Source: Rouxiella badensis (GTDB taxonomy: Bacteria > Pseudomonadota > Gammaproteobacteria > Enterobacterales > Enterobacteriaceae). Taken from it: DNA of 64,000 nt. Made by a program: the position numbers and the translations under genes. Below, piece by piece: positions 28,415 to 37,801 of this stretch (the first letter of the stretch is position 1; the number at the start of each line of letters is the position of its first letter). The notes under the pieces were generated by a model. It searched no databases and was not told where the DNA came from. It saw nothing but the letters and a program-made list of their open reading frames with translations. The DNA lies in NCBI RefSeq assembly GCF_002093665.1, contig NZ_MRWE01000018.1:1-64000 (forward strand), in the 5' to 3' direction.

Positions 28415-29436
28415 ACTAGTTCCTCCACGGGCTTGAAGCAGGCACGCAGGCGACCATCGCCAAAGCGCTCTAACGCAGGGGCCGTCGCACAGATTTCGGT
28501 GGCGTACGGACAGCGAGGTTGGAATGGACACCCCTTCGGCAGGCGCAGCAGGTTAGGCGGATTGCCCGGGATGGTCAGCAAAGACTCACCCTCAGCGTCG
28601 AGGCGCGGCACTGCATTCAGCAGACCCACAGAATAAGGATGGCTCGGGGTGTAAAACACGTCGCGCGCCTGACCGTATTCCATAGTCCGCCCTGCATACA
28701 TCACCAGCACCTTGTCACAAATGCCCGCAACGACGCCGAGATCGTGGGTAATCATGATGATCGCGGTATTAAACTCGTGCTTCAGTTCGTTCAGCAGGGT
28801 CATAATTTGCGCCTGCACGGTCACGTCCAGCGCGGTTGTTGGCTCATCGGCAATCAGCAGTTTTGGACTGCACAGCAGCGCCATCGCTATCATCACGCGT
28901 TGACGCATCCCGCCTGAAAATTCGTGTGGATACATCTTCATACGCTTGCGGGCTTCGGGCATCTTGACCGCGTCGAGCATGCGAATCGATCCTTCAAACG
29001 CCTCGGAACGGCTCATGTGCTTATGCAGCATCAGCACTTCCATCAGCTGCTCACCCACCTTCATGTAAGGATTTAGTGAAGTCATTGGGTCCTGGAAAAT
29101 CATCGAAATCTGCTCGGCACGCAGTTTATTCAACTGCTTTTGCGGAAGATTAAGAATCTCACGGCCGTTGAATTTTGCCGATCCGCCGATGCGCCCGTTG
29201 CTTGCCAGCAGCCCCATAAGCGCAAACGCGGTCTGCGATTTACCGGAGCCAGACTCACCGACGATGCCCAGTGTCTCTCCGGCGCGCAGGTCGAAATTAA
29301 GATCGTTAACCGCGGTCACGTCACCGTCGGGCGTGCCAAAAGTCACACGCAGGTCTTTCACGTCCAGCAGAACCGGTGGCGCATCGACCTCGATGGCCTG
29401 TGGAGTGCGGGGGGTATGTTCAATGGTGCTCATCAT
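28411..29436 (-). CDS. oppD: Oligopeptide ABC transporter ATP-binding protein OppD
   Basis: The second ATPase of the Opp importer, 341 residues. It has Walker A GESGSGKS, signature FSGGMRQRVMIAMALL, Walker [13 protein letters not shown] and H-loop IMITHDLGVV, then the C-terminal CPFQPRCPYATEIC cluster, a likely iron-sulphur or metal site found in this family. Two tandem ATGs start the frame after a GGAG box; the first is listed. It overlaps oppF by four bases and follows oppC by eight bases. Confidence 0.97.
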   Translation of the reverse strand: MMSTIEHTPRTPQAIEVDAPPVLLDVKDLRVTFGTPDGDVTAVNDLNFDLRAGETLGIVGESGSGKSQTAFALMGLLASNGRIGGSAKFNGREILNLPQKQLNKLRAEQISMIFQDPMTSLNPYMKVGEQLMEVLMLHKHMSRSEAFEGSIRMLDAVKMPEARKRMKMYPHEFSGGMRQRVMIAMALLCSPKLLIADEPTTALDVTVQAQIMTLLNELKHEFNTAIIMITHDLGVVAGICDKVLVMYAGRTMEYGQARDVFYTPSHPYSVGLLNAVPRLDAEGESLLTIPGNPPNLLRLPKGCPFQPRCPYATEICATAPALERFGDGRLRACFKPVEELV

Positions 29437-29444
29437 CGCACTCC

Positions 29445-30356
29445 TTAACGATCTTTCGGATCGAGCGCATCACGCAGCCCGTCGCCGATAAAGTTGAAAC
29501 AAAACAGCGTCACGACCAAGAAGCCAGCCGGGAAGAACAGCAGCCAGGGTGACACTTCCATCGAGTTAGCGCCGTCGCTCAGCAGCGCGCCCCAGCTGCT
29601 TAATGGCTCTTGTGTTCCCAACCCGAGGAAGCTCAGGAAGGACTCAAACAGGATCATGCTCGGCACCAGCAAAGAGGCGTAAACCACCACCACACCCAGT
29701 ACGTTGGGGACGATATGGCGCAGTACGATATTCCACGTCGAGACGCCGCTGACCAGCGCGGCCTCAATAAACTCTTTACGTTTCAGGCTCAGCGTTTGCC
29801 CACGGACGATACGCGCCATGTCCAGCCATGACACCATGCCGATGGCAACGAAAATCAGGAAGATGTTCTGTCCGAAGAACGTCACCAGCAGGATGACGAA
29901 GAACATGAACGGGAAGGAGTTGAGGATTTCCAGCAAACGCATCATTGCGGAGTCGATTTTACCGCCCAGATAGCCCGAAACTGAACCGTAAAGCGTGCCG
30001 AGCACCACGGCTACCAGCGCGGCAGATACGCCAACCAGCAGCGAAATGCGGCCGCCGATAGCAACGCGCACCAGCAGGTCGCGGCCCGACGAGTCGGTGC
30101 CAAAATAGTGACCGGAGGCAATATCAGGCGCGGCCGACATCATGTTCCAGTCGGTATCGTCGTAGCGGAAATGCGCCAGCATCGGGGCAAAGGTCACGAA
30201 CAAGGCGATAACCGCCAGTACGACCAGGCTAGTCACCGCTGCTCGGTTATGAATAAAGCGGCGACGGGCGTCCTGCCACAGACTGCGCCCTTCTATCTCC
30301 AGCTTCTCTGTAAATTGCTCCAGAGCCTCGCTGTTTTTCTTCTTGGTTAACATCAT
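29445..30356 (-). CDS. oppC: Oligopeptide ABC transporter permease OppC
   Basis: Inner-membrane permease of 303 residues. An N-terminal cytoplasmic segment is followed by a first span (VTSLVVLAVIALFVTFAPML), a periplasmic loop, then five further spans. The EAA loop that docks with the ATPases is EFIEAALVSGVSTWNIVLRH. The C-terminus, FNFIGDGLRDALDPKDR, is typical of OppC/DppC. It lies 15 bases downstream of oppB. Confidence 0.97.
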   Translation of the reverse strand: MMLTKKKNSEALEQFTEKLEIEGRSLWQDARRRFIHNRAAVTSLVVLAVIALFVTFAPMLAHFRYDDTDWNMMSAAPDIASGHYFGTDSSGRDLLVRVAIGGRISLLVGVSAALVAVVLGTLYGSVSGYLGGKIDSAMMRLLEILNSFPFMFFVILLVTFFGQNIFLIFVAIGMVSWLDMARIVRGQTLSLKRKEFIEAALVSGVSTWNIVLRHIVPNVLGVVVVYASLLVPSMILFESFLSFLGLGTQEPLSSWGALLSDGANSMEVSPWLLFFPAGFLVVTLFCFNFIGDGLRDALDPKDR

Positions 30357-30371
30357 TGGCGTGCTCCAGTA

Positions 30372-31292
30372 TTAATAACGGATTTTCGGATCGATCACGG
30401 CGTACAGCACGTCAACGATCGCGTTAAACAGGATAGTCAGGGCACCGACCAAAATGGTCAGGCTCAATACCAGCGAGTAGTCACGGTTTAATGCACCGTT
30501 AACGAACAGCTGACCGATACCCGGAAGTCCGTAAATACTTTCGATAACCATTGAACCGGTGATAATACCGACGAAGGCAGGCCCCATGTAGGAGATAACC
30601 GGCAACAAGGCAGGTTTCAGCGCGTGACGGAAGATGATGCGACGCATCGGCAGGCCTTTGGCGCGCGCGGTGCGGATAAAGTTGGAGTGCAACACTTCAA
30701 TCATCGAACCACGGGTAATACGCGCGATGCTGGCGATATAGGCCAGAGAAAGCGCCACCATCGGCAGCACCATATATTTGAAGCCACCGTTATGCCAGCC
30801 GCCGCCAGGGAGCCACTTGAGCATGATGGAGAAGATCAAAACCAATAAGGGCGCGACCACAAAACTGGGTATTACCACCCCGGTCATGGCAAAGCCCATC
30901 ACCGTGTAGTCCCACTTGGTATTTTGATTCAGCGCGGCGATGACGCCGGCAGTAACGCCGAGAACGATGGCCAGAATAAAGGCAGCAAGACCTAATTTCG
31001 CCGAAACCGGGAACGACGTGGCGACCAAATCGTTGACGCTATAGTCTTTATATTTGAACGAAGGACCAAAATCACCGTGGGCCAATTGTTCTAAATAATG
31101 GAAATACTGTTTGTACATCGGATCATTGAGGTGATATTTCGCCTCAATGTTGGCCATCACTTCTGGCGGCAGATTACGCTCGCCGGTAAACGGACTACCG
31201 GGGGCAAGGCGCATCATAAAAAACGAAATCGTGATCAGAATGAAAAGCGTCGGAATAGCTTCCAGACAGCGGCGTAAAATAAACTTTAACAT
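30372..31292 (-). CDS. oppB: Oligopeptide ABC transporter permease OppB
   Basis: Inner-membrane permease of 306 residues, the same as in E. coli. It starts MLKFILRRCLEAIPTLFILI and has six predicted spans. The EAA motif is RTARAKGLPMRRIIFRHALK and the end is YAVIDPKIRY. It partners OppC. It follows oppA after 91 bases, a gap that in E. coli and Salmonella allows differential expression of oppA and the rest of the operon. Confidence 0.97.
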   Translation of the reverse strand: MLKFILRRCLEAIPTLFILITISFFMMRLAPGSPFTGERNLPPEVMANIEAKYHLNDPMYKQYFHYLEQLAHGDFGPSFKYKDYSVNDLVATSFPVSAKLGLAAFILAIVLGVTAGVIAALNQNTKWDYTVMGFAMTGVVIPSFVVAPLLVLIFSIMLKWLPGGGWHNGGFKYMVLPMVALSLAYIASIARITRGSMIEVLHSNFIRTARAKGLPMRRIIFRHALKPALLPVISYMGPAFVGIITGSMVIESIYGLPGIGQLFVNGALNRDYSLVLSLTILVGALTILFNAIVDVLYAVIDPKIRY

Positions 31293-31383
31293 TGCTCGTA
31301 CCTGCTTTGCTCAGCCAGTTGCTGAAGTCTCAATCAAACACAAAAGCAGAGCGGCTCGGGTAACCGCCCTGCTTCCTCATTAT

Positions 31384-33030
31384 TTAGTGCTTGATGATGT
31401 AGAGATCTTTGTCGTAAACGTTATCCTGCGGATCTTTACCACTGTAACCCCCCACGTATTGCTTAACCATACGGGCGTTCACATAGTAATAAACCGGCAC
31501 GATCGGCGAGTCTTTATCCAGCTGCTGTTCCGCTTTCTGATAGAAATCGGCGCGCTCTTCGTCTGTTTTCGCCTTCAGTGCATCAGCAATAATTGTGTCG
31601 AACGCCGGGCTCTTATAGTGCGCGGTGTTGTTGCTGCTGTCGGAAAGCATGATGTTCAGGAAAGAGGTCGGCTCGTTATAGTCGGAGCACCAACCGGCAC
31701 GGGCGACGTCAAAGTTGCCCTGATGACGAGTTTCGAGGAAGGTTTTCCATTCCTGGTTTTCGAGTTTTACGTCTACGCCGAGGTTTTTCTTCCAGATAGC
31801 AGCGGCGGCGATAGCCAGTTTCTTGTGCAGGTCGGAAGAGTTGTAAAGCAGGTTGAAAGTCAGAGGCTTATCGGCGGTATAACCGGCTTCGGCCAACAGT
31901 TTTCGACCTTCCGCGTTACGCTGTTCTTGAGTTTCTTTAAACCATGCTGGCGGCGTCAGCTTGCCATAGGTTCCGTCGGTGTATGGCGGAGTGAAACCGT
32001 AAGCCGGCAGGTCGCCCTGGGCTTTAACCTTGTTGACGATAATGTCGCGATCCAACCCCAGCTTGAGGGCGGTACGAACACGGTTATCGTTGAACGGCGC
32101 TTTCTGGTTGTTAATCTCGTAATAGTAGGTACACAGATACGGGTCAGCGTGCAGCTCTTTCGGGCTGTCTTTCTTCAGCATCTGGAACAACTCGATCGGC
32201 AAGTTGTTGTAGGTCATGTCGATTTCACCGCTGCGGTAGCGGTTAACGTCAGAAACCTCGGAAGAGATTGGCAGGAAGGTCACCTGATTCAGCACGGTTT
32301 TCGCGTTGTCCCAGTAGTCCGGGTTACGTACCAGCACGATACGTTCGTTAACGGTCCAGGTTTTCAGTTTGAACGCGCCATTGCCAACATAGTTTTCAGG
32401 CAGAGTCCATTTGTCGCCAAACTTCTCGACCGCAGGCTTGTACACCGGCTTCATGGCGGTGTGGGAAAGCATTTTCACAAAATAAGGCACCGGCTCGCTC
32501 AAGGTGACTTCCAGAGTGTGGTCATCGATGGCTTTGACACCGAGCGTGTCCGGGCTTTTCTTACCGGCGATGATATCGTCGATATTCACAATGTGGCCGT
32601 ATTGTAGGTAGCTTTCATACGGAGAGGCGGTTTTCGGGTCAGCCAGGCGTTCCCAGCTGTAAACGAAATCAGCGGCGGTTACCGGCTGGCCATTTGACCA
32701 TTTGGCGTCTTTGCGCAGATGGAAGGTCCAGACTTTAAAGTCTTTGTTTTCCCAGCTTTCAGCTACGCCCGGTACCACGCTACCGTCTTTGACGTTGGTG
32801 TCTACCAGACCTTCGAGCAGGTCACGAATAACGTTGGACTCAGGCACGCCCTCAACCTTGTGCGGGTCAAGCGACTGAACTTCATCGCCGTTGTTACGAA
32901 CCAGCTCTTGCTTGGCGGCCAATTGAACGCCAGCCGGAACGACGGCGGCGAAGCTGCTGGTGGAGGTTACTGCACCAAATGCAGCCAGGATACCGGCGGC
33001 GAGAAGGTGTTTTTTTGTGATGTTGGTCAT
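31384..33030 (-). CDS. oppA: Periplasmic oligopeptide-binding protein OppA
   Basis: Binds peptides of two to five residues in the periplasm and delivers them to OppBCDF. The 548-residue preprotein starts MTNITKKHLLAAGILAAFGA with a signal peptide ending SFA. The family sequence follows: QSLDPHKVEGVPESN, DVARAGWCSDYNEPTSFLN and KAEQQLDKDSPIVPVYYYVN. I chose the ATG at 33030 (GGAG upstream) rather than the open-frame start at 33045. A small hairpin (33058-33071) lies 28 bases before the start; in E. coli the oppA leader is a GcvB RNA target. Confidence 0.97.
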   Translation of the reverse strand: MTNITKKHLLAAGILAAFGAVTSTSSFAAVVPAGVQLAAKQELVRNNGDEVQSLDPHKVEGVPESNVIRDLLEGLVDTNVKDGSVVPGVAESWENKDFKVWTFHLRKDAKWSNGQPVTAADFVYSWERLADPKTASPYESYLQYGHIVNIDDIIAGKKSPDTLGVKAIDDHTLEVTLSEPVPYFVKMLSHTAMKPVYKPAVEKFGDKWTLPENYVGNGAFKLKTWTVNERIVLVRNPDYWDNAKTVLNQVTFLPISSEVSDVNRYRSGEIDMTYNNLPIELFQMLKKDSPKELHADPYLCTYYYEINNQKAPFNDNRVRTALKLGLDRDIIVNKVKAQGDLPAYGFTPPYTDGTYGKLTPPAWFKETQEQRNAEGRKLLAEAGYTADKPLTFNLLYNSSDLHKKLAIAAAAIWKKNLGVDVKLENQEWKTFLETRHQGNFDVARAGWCSDYNEPTSFLNIMLSDSSNNTAHYKSPAFDTIIADALKAKTDEERADFYQKAEQQLDKDSPIVPVYYYVNARMVKQYVGGYSGKDPQDNVYDKDLYIIKH

Positions 33031-34355
33031 TAATATCAACTCCAATTGTTATTATTTGCCTGTAAACAGGCCAACCCCTTCCGGGTTTAGTTTCGCGATG
33101 AGCAGGAACGAATTACTCACGTAGAAACGGTAAGTAGTCAGTTAATCGCGCTGGATTAACACCCCTATTGCATTACCTTCACTGCGTTATTACCTCACAG
33201 GAATAAAGTTACCTTTACCTCGTGAAGCGCTTGTTGACTAAGGCTTTTATTCACAATCCATTGCAGGAAATGTGCAAAGCGTCCCCTTCGATTAATTAAA
33301 GTCGTGGGTGAAGTTATTTATATTTTCGAAAAGCAGAGAGAATTGATTTTCAATGTCAGAGTAAAGGCGCGTTGTCGTATCCAGCTGCTTTGAATTTGAG
33401 GAATCGCCTTGTATAACGGGCGCTGCAGCTTGATGGGTACATTTTTTGTTCAACCGCGCTCTCTCCTGAAAAAGTGAAAAAGAAGTCTTTAAGCTCTTGG
33501 CTGGTAAAGCTCTAGCAAGATCCGTTCTCACTTCGGCGATATGCCGAAACATTTTCCATTTGGGAATGTGGCCGAAAATTATCAGATGAAAAATTTTCGC
33601 GCCAATAAATTTTACGGAAATGTTAACCAATTCTATTTTATCCGACCCTGCAGGTAGACTGACCAGTGAGTTCCAGGCAACAAAAATCAACTTAATATCT
33701 TGTTATTAAAATATTTTTTAAAATTTTAGCACTAAAATTAAGTCAGCTTTATGATTAAAAATTGCACTGACACATTACGTTAACATAAGCTTACTTTTAA
33801 GAATAAACCCCTGTTAAGTGCGAGGTAAACACTAATAACATCTCGTCACGGCATGTACAAGTGCTACAGAATGATGTGATTAATTTAACGTCAAAACGGG
33901 CAATAAAAGTCGAAAAAAGTGCCTGAAATGGCAAAGAAAAGGGTAATAAATAGGAGTCTTAAGGACGATAGAGGGCAAGAGGCAATTTTATGCCACATTT
34001 GGGTGCAGCAGCACATTTTAGAGTCATTAGATGCACTATTATAATGCGCCACATTATTAGATTTGGTAATAATTGTTCAATTGTGTGATCGCCATCGGTT
34101 TTAATAATCTGATTTCGAATTTAAACACCCTGCACCTATCTTTATAATCCCGCGGCAATAATTCCCCTCCGTTATATCTTATTTAATGTTTAGCGCGGTA
34201 TTTTACTTGATGGGTACCGCTATAAAACAGAAATGCGCATAAAGTACCACCCTCCACTCTTAGCCCCCTCGGCTATGCTTAAGGTGAATTATCGACTCGT
34301 TCAGGGGATGCATGACGTACTGAACCTATAACCTGAAAACAACAGGAGATGTTCA
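33031..34355. other. Long gene-poor region between oppA and the ClpG/ClpK-like gene
   Basis: 1325 bases, divergent, AT-rich. The left end holds the opp leader and its hairpin at 33058-33071. A minus-strand frame at 33292-33690 begins only with TTG, has no good ribosome binding site and resembles nothing known, so I do not call it. A GCGGTA/TACCGC inverted repeat lies at 34195-34220. The last 20 bases carry the CAGGAGATG binding site for the next gene. Small RNAs could hide here, but none can be recognised by eye. Confidence 0.5.
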
Positions 34356-37067
34356 ATGCCAACTTTATGCGATATCTGTAACGCCAGGCCTGCTTCAGGC
34401 AGAGTCACCATCGTGCAAAACGGTCAGCGCAAGACGATAGCAATCTGTGATTATGATTACCGCCAGCTGATGCGGCACCAAAATGTGCTTAACCCTTTCG
34501 ACTCCCTGTTAGGTGGAATGGGGGGACGCGATGGGTTATCCGGTTTCTTCAATAATTTCACTCAGGGCAGATCAAACGACGAGAGCACGTTTGGGGAGGT
34601 GCCCCGCGAGTCCGTTGACACCACAGAAGCGTTTAGCAAACAGTCGCTCGAGCTTTTGCAGAAAGCAGCCGAAAAGGCCCACGCGCTAAATCGGAGCGAG
34701 CTTGATACCGAACACCTTCTTTACGTTCTTGCCGATACCGACGTCTGCACCACCCTGTTCAAAGAATTCAAAATCTCCCCTGAGGATATAAAAAATTATA
34801 TCGATCAGAATGCCTATTCCGGCGCCACAGAGACCGGGGCATCGATGGATGATATGAGCGTTTCGCCCCGCCTGAAAAAGGCTTTTATGTTTGCATTCCA
34901 GGCTTCTCGCGAGTTGGGGCACTCCTACGTCGGCCCCGAGCATCTGCTGATTGGTCTCAGTGAAGTCACCGACAGCGTCGCCGGTTCTTTGCTTAAAAAA
35001 TACGGCATCTCACCTGAAGCGATTCGCCAGAAAGTGGTAAAAATCGTTGGCAAAGGCGCTGAAGACGGCCGCGTCGATACGCCTACCGGCACCCCGAATC
35101 TGGATAAGTTTGGTCGTGACCTCACCGAGATGGCGCGAGCGGGCAAGCTCGATCCGGTTCTCGGCCGAGCCCAGGAAATTGAGAACACGATAGAGGTTTT
35201 GGCACGCCGCAAGAAAAACAATCCGGTGCTGATAGGTGAACCCGGCGTCGGTAAAACCGCCATTATTGAAGGGTTAGCACAGCGCATCGTTAAGGGCGAC
35301 GTGCCTGAGGTGCTGCGCGGTAAGCGATTGGTTGAGGTCAACATCAACTCAATGGTCGCTGGCGCGAAATATCGCGGTGAGTTTGAAGAGCGCGCCAAAC
35401 AGCTTATCGATGAAGTCACGGCCAAAAAAGGCGAGCTGATCCTGTTTATCGATGAACTTCACACCATTGTTGGCGCGGGTCAAGGCGGTGGCGAAGGCGG
35501 ATTAGATATTGCCAACGTGCTCAAGCCTGCCCTCGCCCGCGGTGAACTCAGCCTGATTGGTGCCACTACGCTTAACGAATATCAGAAGCACATTGAGAAA
35601 GACGCGGCTCTGGAAAGGCGTTTCCAGCCGGTGCTGGTGCCAGAACCGACCGTCGACCAGACCATCATGATCCTTCGCGGGCTGCGCGACACGCTTGAAG
35701 CGCACCATCAGGTCACCTTTTCCGACGAAGCCTTTGTCGCTGCCGCCGAGCTCTCGGACCGCTACATTACCTCGCGCTTCCTGCCGGACAAAGCTATCGA
35801 CCTGATTGACCAGGCGGCGGCACGCGTCAGGATTGGCTCGACCTCTCGCCCGGCGGAGGTGCAGGAGCTCGAGGCACAGATTTCTCACGTCAAACGCGAA
35901 CGGGACTATTCCTCCAGCCGCAAACAGTTTGATGACGTGAAGAAATTTGAGAAAGATATTGAGGATAAACAGAAACGCCTCGATGAACTGACCGAGGCGT
36001 GGAATAACAAAACCGGGTCAGAAACCCTTGAGGTTACCGTCGCGTCGGTCGCCGAAGTAGTTTCCCGCCTGACGGGGATCCCGGTCTCTGATTTGACGCA
36101 GGAAGAGCGTAAAAAACTGCTTAACATGGAAGAGAAACTGCGTGAACGCGTAGTGGGCCAGGAAGACGCTGTGACCGCCGTAAGCGATGCAGTGCGGTTG
36201 TCTCGTGCCGGTTTGGGTCAGGCGCACCGCCCGATTGCCACTTTCCTGTTCCTCGGCCCAACCGGTGTAGGTAAAACCGAGTTGGCGAAGGCCATCGCAG
36301 AAGCGGTGTTTGGCGATGAGCAGTCCATTATTCGCATCGATATGTCGGAATATATGGAAAGACATACGGTCGCACGCCTGATTGGCGCGCCTCCGGGATA
36401 TGTCGGCTATGACGAAGGTGGTCAGTTAACGGAACGGGTCAGACGCCGTCCCTACAGCGTTATCCTGCTCGATGAAATAGAAAAAGCGCATCCAGACGTT
36501 TATAACGTGTTGCTCCAGGTGTTTGATGACGGCCGCCTGACCGATGGCAAAGGTCGCGTGGTTGATTTCAGTAATACTACGATTATCGCCACCAGCAATT
36601 TGGGGTCGGCGATTATTATGGCCAATTCATCGCTACCGGAAAATGAACGCAGGCCGGATAAAGAAATTCGCGATGAACTGATGCAAGTCCTCAAAGGCCA
36701 CTTCAGGCCCGAATTCCTCAACCGTATTGACGAGATAATCGTATTTAACTCGCTGTCGTCAGAAAATATCCGCCTGATTGTTCAAATTCAGCTGGACCGG
36801 CTAACCCGCACTGCGGCGGCGCAGGATATCACCCTCACTGTTGCCGAAAGCCTGGTTAACCATTTAACCGAAGTGGGCTATCAACCTGATTTTGGAGCAC
36901 GCGAGCTTAAACGCAAAATACGTCAGGAGGTAGAAACTAAACTCGCGAAGGAAATACTGGGCGACAAACTTAAATCAGGGGATTCGGTCGAGATAGGTTT
37001 CGATGAAGAGAGTGACAAGGTGGTGTTTGATATCCATTCTTCACCTGCCTCATCTTCTGCAACGTAA
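34356..37067 (+). CDS. ClpG/ClpK-type AAA+ disaggregase (class I Clp ATPase)
   Basis: A 903-residue Clp ATPase. The N-terminus MPTLCDICNARPASG plus AICDYDYRQL (Cys5, Cys8, Cys31) resembles the zinc-binding N1 domain of ClpG/ClpK. A Clp-N repeat domain follows (about 90-230), then NBD1 with Walker A GEPGVGKT at 294-301 and Walker B LILFIDELHTIV. A short ClpC-like middle domain (about 505-565) precedes NBD2 with Walker A GPTGVGKT at 634-641 and Walker B VILLDEIEKAH. No IGF/IGL ClpP-docking tripeptide is visible after NBD2 Walker B, and no UVR motif, so ClpP-independent disaggregation in the cytoplasm is inferred. E. coli has no gene here, between oppA and marC. ClpC is the alternative but lacks the zinc start. 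Confidence 0.88.
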   Translation: MPTLCDICNARPASGRVTIVQNGQRKTIAICDYDYRQLMRHQNVLNPFDSLLGGMGGRDGLSGFFNNFTQGRSNDESTFGEVPRESVDTTEAFSKQSLELLQKAAEKAHALNRSELDTEHLLYVLADTDVCTTLFKEFKISPEDIKNYIDQNAYSGATETGASMDDMSVSPRLKKAFMFAFQASRELGHSYVGPEHLLIGLSEVTDSVAGSLLKKYGISPEAIRQKVVKIVGKGAEDGRVDTPTGTPNLDKFGRDLTEMARAGKLDPVLGRAQEIENTIEVLARRKKNNPVLIGEPGVGKTAIIEGLAQRIVKGDVPEVLRGKRLVEVNINSMVAGAKYRGEFEERAKQLIDEVTAKKGELILFIDELHTIVGAGQGGGEGGLDIANVLKPALARGELSLIGATTLNEYQKHIEKDAALERRFQPVLVPEPTVDQTIMILRGLRDTLEAHHQVTFSDEAFVAAAELSDRYITSRFLPDKAIDLIDQAAARVRIGSTSRPAEVQELEAQISHVKRERDYSSSRKQFDDVKKFEKDIEDKQKRLDELTEAWNNKTGSETLEVTVASVAEVVSRLTGIPVSDLTQEERKKLLNMEEKLRERVVGQEDAVTAVSDAVRLSRAGLGQAHRPIATFLFLGPTGVGKTELAKAIAEAVFGDEQSIIRIDMSEYMERHTVARLIGAPPGYVGYDEGGQLTERVRRRPYSVILLDEIEKAHPDVYNVLLQVFDDGRLTDGKGRVVDFSNTTIIATSNLGSAIIMANSSLPENERRPDKEIRDELMQVLKGHFRPEFLNRIDEIIVFNSLSSENIRLIVQIQLDRLTRTAAAQDITLTVAESLVNHLTEVGYQPDFGARELKRKIRQEVETKLAKEILGDKLKSGDSVEIGFDEESDKVVFDIHSSPASSSAT

Positions 37068-37104
37068 CCATAGGAGATAAGAGAAAAGTTTCATCGATCT
37101 TTAT

Positions 37105-37140
37105 TAAGCAAGGGCGTCAGCGCCCTTGCTTAATTATTTT
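37105..37140. terminator. Bidirectional terminator between the ClpG/ClpK-like gene and marC-family gene
   Basis: A perfect 12-bp stem (37105-37116 and 37121-37132) with loop TCAG is followed by ATTATTTTT. It separates two convergent genes. Confidence 0.82.
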
Positions 37141-37156
37141 TCATGCCGGATTTTCT

Positions 37157-37801
37157 TTACAGCAGGCCGGGAAACGTGGCTTTAAGACCGGTAACAATAA
37201 ACTCGATACCTAAGGCCATCAATAACAATCCCATAATACGTGTAATAACGTTAATACCGGTTTGCCCTAAAAGTTTCATCACCAACGGTGCGGCGCGGAA
37301 CAGCAACCAGCAGCAGAAGGAGAAGATAACGATCGCGAGCGTAAATCCAAGCAGGTTTTCCCAGCTGTGATAGCGCGAACTCCAGACGATGGTGGAACTG
37401 ATTGCCCCCGGACCGGCCATTAAAGGCAGCGCAAGCGGCACAACGCCTACGTTTTCACGGATTGCGGTCTCCGACTTCTCCTGTTTGTTCTGTTTGTCCT
37501 CACCCAGCTTACCGCTAATCATCGACATCGCAATGGTAACCACCAGAATACCACCGGCAATACGGAAGGAATCTATCGAGATGCCAAACAGATGCAGGAT
37601 GGCGTCACCGAGGAACAGCGAGGTGCATAAAATAATCGCGACCGAAAGATTGGCCGTCATATTGGTTTTATTGCGTCCTGCTGCTGCCTGATAGCTGGTC
37701 ATACTGATAAATACCGGCAGGATCCCCACCGGGTTGACCAGCGCAAACAGGCCGACAAAAAACTTGATATAACCCGAGAAATCCAAAATTGTCTGACTCA
37801 C
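37157..37801 (-). CDS. ychE: MarC family inner-membrane protein YchE
   Basis: A 214-residue integral membrane protein with six predicted spans, in the MarC family (UPF0056). It begins MSQTILDFSGYIKFFVGLFA and has the conserved LVNPVGILPVFISMT and LPLMAGPGAISSTIVW. The family was once linked to multiple antibiotic resistance through marC, a link later dismissed; the transported substrate is unknown. In E. coli it lies directly between adhE and oppA with the same orientation relative to oppA. Here the Clp gene has been placed between ychE and oppA. Confidence 0.93.
   Translation of the reverse strand: MSQTILDFSGYIKFFVGLFALVNPVGILPVFISMTSYQAAAGRNKTNMTANLSVAIILCTSLFLGDAILHLFGISIDSFRIAGGILVVTIAMSMISGKLGEDKQNKQEKSETAIRENVGVVPLALPLMAGPGAISSTIVWSSRYHSWENLLGFTLAIVIFSFCCWLLFRAAPLVMKLLGQTGINVITRIMGLLLMALGIEFIVTGLKATFPGLL

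Noticed and set aside
31147-32607. A 486-codon plus-strand open frame covering most of oppA
   Set aside because: It is exactly antisense to oppA, whose protein is unmistakable. Such antisense frames are common in GC-rich third-position codon bias; it has no ribosome binding site and no recognisable domain.
33292-33690. A 132-codon minus-strand frame upstream of oppA
   Set aside because: It begins only with TTG, lacks a ribosome binding site, and its composition resembles translated AT-rich spacer.
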